From positions 1-12,561 of the forward strand of contig DATGHS010000088.1 in the NCBI GenBank assembly GCA_035307785.1: a stretch of 12,561 nucleotides of DNA, in the 5' to 3' direction. Position numbers and translations under genes: made by a program. The notes under the pieces were generated by a model. That model did not search any database. It worked only from the letters and a program-made list of their open reading frames with translations, and was not told where the DNA came from. The DNA is from DATGHS01 sp035307785. GTDB taxonomy: Bacteria; Planctomycetota; Planctomycetia; Gemmatales; Gemmataceae. Shown here piece after piece: positions 1 through 5,711 of the stretch (within the stretch, counting starts at the first letter, position 1; each line of letters opens with the position of its first letter).

Positions 1-541
1 AAGACGCCGTCGGTTCGTCGGCCAGCACCAGCTTTGGCTGCCCGGCCAGCGCCCGCACGACGGCCACGCGCTGCTTCTGGCCGATGCTCAGCCGCGACGG
101 CGGGTAATCAATGCGCTCGGCCAGGCCCACCATCTCGAAGAGATGCTCGGTCCGACGGCGGAACTCACTGGTGGGCATTTGATGATGGAGCTGATGCGTG
201 AGTTCCACGTTTTGCCGGGCGCTGAGGAAGTCGAGTAGATTATGCGCCTGGAAGATGAAGCCAATTTGCCGCCGCAGTTCCACGCGCAAGGAAGCAGGAG
301 CATCGCGCAGTTCATGACCCAGCACCTTGAGTTCGCCGTCGCGTACGGTGCGCAAGGCGCCAATCAGCGTGAGCAGTGTCGTCTTGCCCGAGCCCGAGGG
401 CCCGGTGAGCAGTACGATCTCGCCGGGTCGCATCTCCAGGTCCAGGTCGAAAAGAATCTGCTTGCGCAATTCGCCGGTGCCGTAGCTGAAGTTCAAGCCG
501 TGGGCGGCAATCACGGGTTCTTGATCTGATGAAACGGACAT
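1..541 (-). CDS. devA: ABC exporter ATP-binding subunit, DevA/LolD-like (partial, C-terminus off the window)
   Basis: This is the nucleotide-binding subunit that powers the exporter formed with the two upstream genes. The visible 180 residues start at the ATG at 541, with AAGGA 7 nt upstream. Seen: Walker A GPSGSGKT at about residues 47-54, Q-loop glutamine about 98, signature LSIGQ at 151-155 (the usual form is LSGGQ), Walker B LVLADEP at 171-177 and the start of the following P-T-A-S. The D-loop and H-loop lie beyond the left edge. Family knowledge: DevA/MacB/LolD-type ATPases pair with FtsX-like permeases of the DevC type. It is last in the visible tetR-devB-devC-devA order, separated from devC by 175 bp holding an inverted repeat. 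The ATPase call is firm; DevA as opposed to LolD or MacB rests on the neighbours. Confidence 0.93.
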   Translation of the reverse strand, partial: MSVSSDQEPVIAAHGLNFSYGTGELRKQILFDLDLEMRPGEIVLLTGPSGSGKTTLLTLIGALRTVRDGELKVLGHELRDAPASLRVELRRQIGFIFQAHNLLDFLSARQNVELTHQLHHQMPTSEFRRRTEHLFEMVGLAERIDYPPSRLSIGQKQRVAVVRALAGQPKLVLADEPTAS

Positions 542-588
542 TCGCGAATCCTTTCACTCATGTGCGAATTCTTCAAATCGGCCAAAAG

Positions 589-709
589 AAACAACCACGG
601 ATAACACGGATGAGAAAAGGGTAATGCTCCAACCTTCCAGAAACTGTCAGTCCATTGATTTCTAGTTTTATTATCCGTGTTATCCGTGAAATCAGTGGTT
701 CGTTGTTTT
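589..709. repeat. Intergenic inverted repeat with 9-nt internal period, devC-devA gap
   Basis: The 16-base core CACGGATAACACGGAT at 596-611 returns as its exact reverse complement at 673-688. Looser pairing continues outside the core (AACAAC near 590 against GTTGTT near 702); the right arm carries about 13 extra bases. Within each arm the unit CACGGATAA/CACGGATGA repeats with a 9-base period. The element sits inside the exporter operon, so it would be transcribed and could fold, perhaps trimming or stabilising the message between devC and devA. It has no clear poly-U tail in the operon direction. Confidence 0.75.
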
Positions 710-716
710 TGAGGAT

Positions 717-1871
717 CTAAAACACATCCGCCGGGTCGGCGGCGCGCAATTTGCGCGTGGCCGCTGCGCCCGAAATCGCGCACATCACCACTGTGAGCAC
801 GAAAACCCCTGTCACCAACCCGGGCTTGAGACCCAAGGGCAAGCGCGTGACTTTGGCCGCAAAGGTGTAGAGCCCCCACGAGCCGATCAGCCCCGGCACG
901 AAGCCCAGTAACGAGATGTAAATTGCCTGCTCGAACACCACTCTCATCAGGTAGAAGTCGCCGAAACCGATGGCCTTCATGGTGGCGAACTTCGGCAATT
1001 GATTGGCCACGTCGGTGTAAAGGATCTGATAGACAATTACGAAGCCAATGAAGAACCCGACCGCGGCCCCCATGCCGAAAATGAACTGGATCGGCGACTT
1101 CGAGTTGATGAACTTCAGTTCGTATTCCAGGAACTCCGGTCCCGTGAGGATGCGCACATCCTGGCCCAGTGTCTGCTGCAACTCATTGCGCACGCGCTTG
1201 GCGTCGGCGCCCGGCTTCAGCTGCACGAGGCCGACATCGATGAACCCCGGCGACCGGCCCGGCACGAGACGGAGGAAGTTCGCTTCCGAAGTGAAGCCCG
1301 TGCCGTCCACGGCAAACGAAGAGCCCGATTCGGTGAGGCCCACCACGCGGATGCGCCGGGAATTCACCTCGGCTTCCACGCGCTCGCCCTGATTGTACTT
1401 GTCCACCACCGGCCCAAAGATCGGGCGGGAGCGCGAGTCGAAGAGGATCGTGTCGTTTGAACGCAGCTTACTCTTTTGCTCGGAATAGCCGGGGATTCGA
1501 AAGAGATCGACGCTGGGTTCCAGCCCGTAGATCATCATGGTGGCATCTTCGTGCGTCCAGGGATTCCGCCACTTCCCGGCGCCCTGGTAAATGCCTTGCA
1601 CTGCGGCGACGTCGGGATGGGCCTGCATACGGTAGAGCAACCGGCGCGAAAACGGGGCCGGCTTGGTGATTGAGGGCGTGACCGGGTTCAAGATGACCAG
1701 GTCGGCCTGCATCTGCTTGGGAATGGCCAGCGCCGAGTCGTAAGCCGCGTTCATGAAGCCAAGCTGCATCATCATGAGCAGTACGGCCACCGCCACGCCG
1801 GCAGCGGCAATCAGCATCTTGGCCCGACTGTGGCTGAGTTGCTTCCACGCCACGCCGAAACTGGTGCCCAT
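717..1871 (-). CDS. devC: ABC exporter permease, DevC/FtsX-like (MacB family)
   Basis: This is the inner-membrane permease of the exporter, 384 residues from the ATG at 1871. That start follows a strong GGGAGGG ribosome site about 9 nt upstream; an in-frame TTG at 1889 would lie over that site and is rejected. Seen: one N-terminal membrane helix (about residues 18-40, an A/V/L/M-rich run after KQLSHSRAK), a periplasmic region of about 220 residues, then three C-terminal helices beginning with FIFGMGAAVGFFIGFVIVYQ and ending near residue 370. The C-terminus AADPADVF is typical of DevC/FtsX permeases. The N-x-L-x-x-x-A-x-M-K-A-I-G-x-G coupling segment after the second helix (NQLPKFATMKAIGFG) is present; it contacts the ATPase in this family. 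Substrate unknown; DevBCA relatives export glycolipids or drugs. Confidence 0.93.
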   Translation of the reverse strand: MGTSFGVAWKQLSHSRAKMLIAAAGVAVAVLLMMMQLGFMNAAYDSALAIPKQMQADLVILNPVTPSITKPAPFSRRLLYRMQAHPDVAAVQGIYQGAGKWRNPWTHEDATMMIYGLEPSVDLFRIPGYSEQKSKLRSNDTILFDSRSRPIFGPVVDKYNQGERVEAEVNSRRIRVVGLTESGSSFAVDGTGFTSEANFLRLVPGRSPGFIDVGLVQLKPGADAKRVRNELQQTLGQDVRILTGPEFLEYELKFINSKSPIQFIFGMGAAVGFFIGFVIVYQILYTDVANQLPKFATMKAIGFGDFYLMRVVFEQAIYISLLGFVPGLIGSWGLYTFAAKVTRLPLGLKPGLVTGVFVLTVVMCAISGAAATRKLRAADPADVF

Positions 1872-1895
1872 GGGATGTCCCTCCCCCAAAATCGC

Positions 1896-1963
1896 ATTGG
1901 TAGCGGAATTCGCCAGAATTCCGATTCGGCGAAATCGGAATTCTGGCGAATTCCGCTACCAAT
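1896..1963. repeat. Perfect 31-bp palindrome with 6-nt loop, devB-devC gap
   Basis: Bases 1896-1926 and 1933-1963 are exact reverse complements, with the loop CGGCGA at 1927-1932. Each arm contains GAATTCGCCAGAATTC, itself nearly self-complementary. The element nearly fills the 109-bp gap between devB and devC and has no following U-run, so it is not a simple terminator. It could be a dispersed chromosomal palindrome or a message-processing signal. No clear target-site duplication was seen at the edges. Confidence 0.9.
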
Positions 1964-1980
1964 CAGTAATCGGTGGTCAG

Positions 1981-3066
1981 TTATTCTGTTTTGATTTCGT
2001 GCAACGAAATCTGCACTTCGACGCGAGCGTTCGTTAGCCCCGCCACCCGCAGGCTATCCTCGCGTGTGAGCCGAATGCGCACTTCCACCACACGGGCATC
2101 GGTGTCGGCCACGGGATCGTTGTTGAGCACGTCTTTGCGGCCGATCATCTGGCCAATCTCGGCCACCTCGCCGGTCAGCACTTGCCCGGAGCTGCTAACG
2201 CGCACGTTCGCTTGCTGACCGACCTTCACCTTGGCAATGTCGGCCTCGTAGACCTCGGCCACGGCGTCCATCTGCGCGGCATCGCCGATTTGCAGCACGC
2301 CCTTGTCGCTGACGCGCGCCCCAGGCCAGCTATGGATTTTCAGGATGGTGCCGGCAAACGGTGCACGAATCAAAGTTGCTTCGAGATCGACCTTGGCATG
2401 TTCCAGCGAAGCTTCGAAGGAAGCGATTTGCTGTTCCTGCAAGTCCACGTCCACCTGGCGAACTTCGCGCAGGCTGACCAGCGTCGCGCGCGCCTGCTCC
2501 AGATCCATCTTCGCCTTGTCGAGGTCGGCCTTCGCTTTATCAAGTTCAGAAGCAGATGCGCTCTTGGCGGCGTGCTGGTAGCGCTCGCGATCCGCCTGCG
2601 AGTTGCACAGGGCAACTTCGCATTTTCGCACGGCAGCCTCCTGCGCATTCAAATCGCCGAGCTTGGCGCCGGCCTTGATCTGGGCCAGTCGAGCTTTCTC
2701 GACGCATAGTTTCGTCTCCGCTTCGCGTACGGCAGCCTTTTTCTGGCGATGGCTGTCAAGCACAACCAGGATTTGCCCCGCCGTCACGCGCTCGCCTTCA
2801 TGGACTTTCAGTTCCTCCACGCGCGCCATTGAAGCATCGCCCGGCACGGTCAACTCGATGACGCGCGTGCGCGGCTCCAGGCGGCCCAGCGAACTGATGG
2901 TGTCCAGCGGCGGCGCCGGCGGTTTCGGCGCAGTTTCGACCGGCGTGCGCGCCGAACTGTACTTCCACGCAGCGCCAAGGGAAGCGGCGGCCACGACAAT
3001 GAGCACTGCCCACGTCTTCGGCCAGCGGAACCACGCCCGCCTGCGATTAACTGAATTCACTTTCAT
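1981..3066 (-). CDS. devB: Periplasmic membrane-fusion protein, DevB/HlyD-like
   Basis: This is the adaptor linking the DevC permease to an outer-membrane channel. It is 361 residues from the ATG at 3066, which has AGGGGGGA 7-8 nt upstream; an earlier in-frame start at 3108 lies inside tetR and has no better site. Seen: N-terminal membrane anchor at about residues 16-36 (TWAVLIVVAAASLGAAW), a proline-rich linker, a first half-lipoyl segment (ELTVPGDASMARVEELKVHEG), a long charged alpha-helical hairpin of about 120 residues with heptad-like K/E/A/L pattern, the second half-lipoyl (ATLIRAPFAGTILKI) and a beta-barrel domain with VYEADIAKVKVGQ. Its first 20 bp overlap the end of tetR, suggesting coupled translation. 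No TolC-like channel gene is in the window. Confidence 0.93.
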   Translation of the reverse strand: MKVNSVNRRRAWFRWPKTWAVLIVVAAASLGAAWKYSSARTPVETAPKPPAPPLDTISSLGRLEPRTRVIELTVPGDASMARVEELKVHEGERVTAGQILVVLDSHRQKKAAVREAETKLCVEKARLAQIKAGAKLGDLNAQEAAVRKCEVALCNSQADRERYQHAAKSASASELDKAKADLDKAKMDLEQARATLVSLREVRQVDVDLQEQQIASFEASLEHAKVDLEATLIRAPFAGTILKIHSWPGARVSDKGVLQIGDAAQMDAVAEVYEADIAKVKVGQQANVRVSSSGQVLTGEVAEIGQMIGRKDVLNNDPVADTDARVVEVRIRLTREDSLRVAGLTNARVEVQISLHEIKTE

Positions 3067-3700
3067 CGGTTTCCCCCCTGCCGCACCCCGCTTGCGGCGA
3101 TTGTCCAACCTGTTGAGCCCGAGACCGGATCGCGTTTACCAGATTGCCGTAGAGCGGATCGCCGGCATCGATCAGGCCGACCAACCGCCACAGGAAGAGC
3201 CCGTCCACGGCCAGCAGCACCATGAGACTGTCAATGGGATTCTCTTCTTCCGCCAAAATACGCTCGCGAAGTTTCTTGCGACGACAATCCTGGACCGGCT
3301 TCACCAGCTCGGGATTCACCAATGCCGCAGCCAAGAGCGAAGCCATGAACTTATCGCGCTCGTGCGCGCTCAGCGCCGGTGCCGAAGTTGAGCATTCGAG
3401 TTTGTCGGTCACCAGCATGTCGACCAGCGCCCGCACCCAGCGGCCTCGCGGGTTGGGATCGTCGGCAATCCGCGCCAACAGGTCCTGCTCGCGCTGCCGC
3501 CAGAAATGCTCAAGCATCTCGCGCACCAACTCGTCTTTGGAAGCGAAATGATAGATCAACCCCCCCTTGCTCACGCCCGCTTCCTTGGCGACCTTTTCCA
3601 GAGTCATGGCCAGCACGCCGTCGCGGATGGCCACGCGTACCGCAGACTCCAGAATCTCTTCACGGCTTGTACGCCGAACCGCCATTTCGGTCGCGCTCAT
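3047..3700 (-). CDS. TetR-family transcriptional repressor of the DevBCA-type operon
   Basis: A DNA-binding repressor, 217 residues. The start is the ATG at 3700, with AGGAG at 3708-3712 and a 7-nt spacer; the longer reading from 3760 would translate through the promoter and operator and is rejected. Seen: N-terminal TetR helix-turn-helix at about residues 13-58, including T-L-E-K-V-A-K-E-A-G-V-S-K-G-G-L-I-Y-H-F, the family's signature segment, followed by a ligand-binding domain of the usual length. It is the first gene of the operon and is preceded by a palindromic operator, so it probably represses itself and the exporter until a ligand, perhaps a transported compound, binds. The ligand cannot be read from the sequence. 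Confidence 0.95.
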   Translation of the reverse strand: MSATEMAVRRTSREEILESAVRVAIRDGVLAMTLEKVAKEAGVSKGGLIYHFASKDELVREMLEHFWRQREQDLLARIADDPNPRGRWVRALVDMLVTDKLECSTSAPALSAHERDKFMASLLAAALVNPELVKPVQDCRRKKLRERILAEEENPIDSLMVLLAVDGLFLWRLVGLIDAGDPLYGNLVNAIRSRAQQVGQSPQAGCGRGETDESEFS

Positions 3701-3731
3701 TTCGGCACTCCTAACTGCAAAATCCTCGCGG

Positions 3732-3760
3732 CCTATACCGACCGGTCGGTACAGTGTCAA
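3732..3760 (-). promoter_or_regulatory. Promoter of the tetR-devBCA operon
   Basis: On the minus strand a perfect TTGACA (-35) lies at 3755-3760, then exactly 17 bases, then TATAGG (-10, 4 of 6) at 3732-3737. Transcription would begin near 3725, giving a leader of about 25 nt that carries the tetR ribosome site. The operator palindrome lies in the spacer and touches the -10. Confidence 0.85.
3736..3751. promoter_or_regulatory. TetR operator, 16-bp perfect palindrome TACCGACCGGTCGGTA
   Basis: The 16 bases are exactly self-complementary and fill most of the spacer between the -35 and -10 of the tetR promoter, so a bound dimer would block RNA polymerase. The ACCGACCGGTCGGT core resembles operators known for several TetR-family repressors. 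The assignment to the adjacent repressor is inference from position. Confidence 0.88.
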
Positions 3761-4025
3761 GCGAAATCAAAATGGAATTGGTTTGTCGCGAGGAGCCATG
3801 ATTGAACATGGGCGAAATGGGTATGCAATGGCGAGAGACAGGCAAACTAACGTGGGGCACGTTTTCCAACGTGCCTCATGGTGCAGCTGGCGACAATCGG
3901 ACTCGGAATACAATAAATGTGACGGAAGTCGCTTCGGTCAAGGCACGAGTGAAACAGGCATCGAAATTGCATTCAGCGGTTGACGAGCTTGGTATTTCTT
4001 TCTCGACTCAACAGGAGGTGCAGCC
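3761..4025. other. Divergent intergenic region before the tyrosine-rich gene
   Basis: It holds the hairpin at 3852-3879, a possible -10 TACAAT at 3909-3914 for the plus-strand gene (no convincing -35), and a strong ribosome site AGGAGGTG at 4013-4020. A 61-codon open frame at 3798-3983 reads through the hairpin (translating it as V-G-H-V-F-Q-R) but has an unconvincing start and is judged non-coding. Confidence 0.5.
3852..3879. repeat. Short inverted repeat, 12-bp stem with TTCC loop
   Basis: GGCACGTT (3856-3863), loop TTCC, AACGTGCC (3868-3875); the stem extends to 3852 and 3879 with two G-T pairs. It stands 147 bp before the tyrosine-rich gene. It has no U-run and looks like one copy of a dispersed palindrome, though a leader hairpin is possible. 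Confidence 0.6.
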
Positions 4026-4457
4026 ATGTCATCGATCATTCGCAGAACGGGTGGGATGTTAGCAGTCGCCGTGCTGCTGGTGCTGGCAAGTGAAGCGACG
4101 GCCCAGAACGTGGTCGTGTATTCCACTCCACCCACTGTTACCTATTATGCGCCGCGCACGGTTTCGTATTACACACCGGCGACGACGTCCTATTACGTGG
4201 CTCCGGCCGTTAGCTATTACAGCCCGGCCACAGTGAGTTACTACACGGCGCCCACGGTCGCCTATTACACGCCGACCGTAAGTTATTACGAGACGCCGAC
4301 GGTTACTTACTATTCGCCCACGGTGGCGTATTACGCGCCGACCGTGTCCTATTCCGCAGCGACATATACGCCCAGCGAAGTGACCACTACGCGCTACGGT
4401 CTCTTCGGCCGGCCGCGCTGGACAACGACCTATTCGCCGGCTTATCTGTGGCCGTGA
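4026..4457 (+). CDS. Secreted tyrosine-rich repeat protein (P-T-V-S-Y-Y repeats)
   Basis: A 143-residue exported protein of unknown function. The start at 4026 is set by AGGAGGTG at 4013-4020, an excellent match to the 16S tail. Seen: signal peptide at residues 1-27 (R-R, then hydrophobic GMLAVAVLLVLASEA, cleavage near ATAQ), then about ten units of the form P-[TA]-V-[STA]-Y-Y, spaced 7-9 residues, covering about residues 36-112, and a non-repeat tail with T-T-R-Y-G-L-F-G-R-P-R-W. Tyrosine, proline, threonine and valine dominate and cysteine is absent. Similar low-complexity YY-repeat proteins with a G-L-F-G-R-P tail are, as I recall, common in planctomycetes. A cell-surface or envelope-matrix role is plausible but unproven. 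It stands alone on its strand. Confidence 0.9.
   Translation: MSSIIRRTGGMLAVAVLLVLASEATAQNVVVYSTPPTVTYYAPRTVSYYTPATTSYYVAPAVSYYSPATVSYYTAPTVAYYTPTVSYYETPTVTYYSPTVAYYAPTVSYSAATYTPSEVTTTRYGLFGRPRWTTTYSPAYLWP
4126..4362 (+). repeat. In-frame tandem coding repeats of the tyrosine-rich protein
   Basis: About ten degenerate units of 21-27 bp, each encoding a T/A-V-S/T/A-Y-Y core. Codons vary between units (TATTAT, TATTAC, TACTAC for the Tyr pair), so the protein pattern is kept while the DNA has drifted. This argues for selection on the protein and against very recent DNA expansion. Confidence 0.8.
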
Positions 4458-4483
4458 CAAGCAGCCGCGGAATAACGAATCAA

Positions 4484-4549
4484 AGAGCCGGGAGCGCGAG
4501 CGACCGGATGTTGGACGCCCAACATCCGGTCGCTCGCGCTCCCGGCTCT
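4484..4549. terminator. Perfect 31-bp palindrome with 4-nt loop between convergent genes
   Basis: Bases 4484-4514 and 4519-4549 are exact reverse complements around the loop ACGC. It fills the gap between the ends of the tyrosine-rich gene (4457) and the minus-strand gene (4564), so a bidirectional terminator role is likely by position. Neither side has a good T-run. The outer sequence (GAGCC-n-G-n-AGCGC-n-AGC) matches the layout of the terminator after fusA at 12482-12530, so it may be a dispersed repeat. Confidence 0.7.
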
Positions 4550-4563
4550 GGCTGTCTCTTGAC

Positions 4564-5079
4564 TTATTTCTTCGGCGGCGGGATGGGCTCGGGCACCGTC
4601 ATAGGCGGAACGATGGGCGGCGACGTTTCCATTTGCAGCAGAATTGTCTTTTCCTTCAGCGGCTTCAGAAAAACCGGGTCGAGTTCGCCGGAATAGAGCA
4701 AGATGCTGTCGCCGGCCTTCAGTTGCTGGAAGAGATCGTCGCGCGACAGCTTCTTGCCCGCGCCGTTGATCGCATTGATTTTCTCGACGACCACCTTGGT
4801 GACCCGCGAAACCGGCACATATACCGTGACGGTCACCTGTCTGTTTACACGGAACGTCTTGCCGTTTTCCTCAATGTTCTCCGTAACCGTTCGCGTTTCT
4901 TGGCGCGGGACATATTCGAGTGTCTGCACATAAACGAGGTTCTGGCTCTTGTCCAAATCGTACACGAAGGCAAAGGTGGGCGGGGCCGACTTCGGTGCGA
5001 CCGGCTCATTCTTTTGCGCCCGGCCTACGCCGGCGATGATCGCCGGAACTACGATCGCTGCCATCAAAATCCGCGTCAT
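4564..5079 (-). CDS. Exported protein of unknown function, proline-rich C-terminus
   Basis: 171 residues from the ATG at 5079, with AGGAAG at 5086-5091; a longer frame to 5241 overlaps the upstream CAP gene and is rejected. Seen: signal peptide of about 22 residues (M-T-R-I-L-M-A-A-I-V-V, cleavage after G-R-A), an extended region rich in T, V, E and R with alternating beta-like pattern (E-T-R-T-V-T-E-N, then Q-V-T-V-T-V-Y-V-P-V), a short K-L-S-R-D-D-L-F-Q-Q-L segment, G-D-S-I-L-L-Y-S-G, and a P-rich tail ending P-P-P-K-K. No cysteine. I recognise no domain. It lies 13 bp after the CAP-domain gene and is probably co-translated with it, so an envelope function is likely. Confidence 0.88.
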   Translation of the reverse strand: MTRILMAAIVVPAIIAGVGRAQKNEPVAPKSAPPTFAFVYDLDKSQNLVYVQTLEYVPRQETRTVTENIEENGKTFRVNRQVTVTVYVPVSRVTKVVVEKINAINGAGKKLSRDDLFQQLKAGDSILLYSGELDPVFLKPLKEKTILLQMETSPPIVPPMTVPEPIPPPKK

Positions 5080-5092
5080 CTTGCACTTCCTT

Positions 5093-5590
5093 TCAAGGAA
5101 CCGGTTTGGGTTTGTGCGGCCGAGCGAACAACTGCGTCCAGTAAAGCGTTCCCTTGGCGCTCTTGGCGACGGCCATGCCGACATCGACGTAATCCTTATC
5201 CAGAATGACCGCGCGATGCTCGTCGGACTTGAGCCACACATTCATGACTTCGGCCGGGGTGAGTTGGCCAAAGGCCACGTTTTCGCCGAGCAGCCCGAAT
5301 GCGTAGCCGGCTTCCTTCACCCGGTCGGCCGGTTTCTTGTCGTCGAGTTCGTGTTCCGCCCTCTCATGCTTGGCCATGTTGGCCGAGTGGCTGCGGGCCG
5401 CCTTCATCAGCCTGGCGTTCACCTTTAACTCCGGCAGGCTGTCTTTCTTGCGGGCTTCGTTGGTCAGTTGCAGGAGCGTCTTCTCTTCCGGAGAGAGGTA
5501 AGGTTCCGGCTCCGGGGCAGGTTTCTGCGCAAGAGCGGCGGCTGTGAGAAGAAGCAACGCAGCCAAAGCGAATAAAGGGCGAAATCTCAT
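5093..5590 (-). CDS. Secreted CAP/SCP-domain protein (YkwD-like)
   Basis: 165 residues from the ATG at 5590 (GAGG at 5599-5602). Seen: signal peptide at residues 1-21 (cleavage A-L-A|Q), a short P-E-P-rich linker, then a single CAP domain: L-T-N-E-A-R at 42-47, H68-S-A-N-M-A, H80, G-E-N-V-A-F-G at 102-108, W-L-K-S-D-E-H-R-A-V-I-L at 119-130, and Y-W-T-Q-L-F near the end. H80, E103 and H125 are the likely cavity residues of the family. Bacterial single-domain CAP proteins are extracellular; their activity is mostly unknown. It is followed after 13 bp by the short exported unknown and preceded by an inverted repeat after the PQQ-like gene. Confidence 0.95.
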   Translation of the reverse strand: MRFRPLFALAALLLLTAAALAQKPAPEPEPYLSPEEKTLLQLTNEARKKDSLPELKVNARLMKAARSHSANMAKHERAEHELDDKKPADRVKEAGYAFGLLGENVAFGQLTPAEVMNVWLKSDEHRAVILDKDYVDVGMAVAKSAKGTLYWTQLFARPHKPKPVP

Positions 5591-5619
5591 GGAGAGGTCC
5601 TCGCCGTTATTTCTTCTCG

Positions 5620-5704
5620 CCCTTTCCTGAAGGGAAGGGGGTCGGGGGGTTAGGTTGAGGAACCTTCACCTAACCCCCTAACCCCCTTCCCTGAAGGGAA
5701 AGGG
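5620..5704. repeat. Imperfect inverted repeat, G-rich/C-rich arms, between PQQ-like and CAP genes
   Basis: The arms 5620-5660 and 5663-5704 are reverse complements with a few mismatches. Each carries CCCTTTCC..., a GGGAAGGGGG block and TTAGG units (CCTAACCCCC on the other side). It begins 8 bp after the PQQ-like stop and ends about 30 bp before the CAP start. No T-run follows the stem, so read-through or processing are as likely as termination. It looks like a dispersed chromosomal repeat. Confidence 0.75.
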
Positions 5705-5711
5705 GAACCGG

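Noticed and set aside
1896..1963. Insertion sequence or MITE end
   Set aside because: The palindrome has no transposase nearby and no visible target-site duplication; it is reported as a repeat only.
3798..3983. A 61-codon frame upstream of the tyrosine-rich gene with a GAGGAG nearby
   Set aside because: The ribosome site is only about 3 nt from the ATG, the product has no recognisable pattern, and it reads through an inverted repeat.
4126..4362. CRISPR-like array in the repeated stretch
   Set aside because: The units are in-frame coding repeats of an exported protein, with no spacers and no cas genes.
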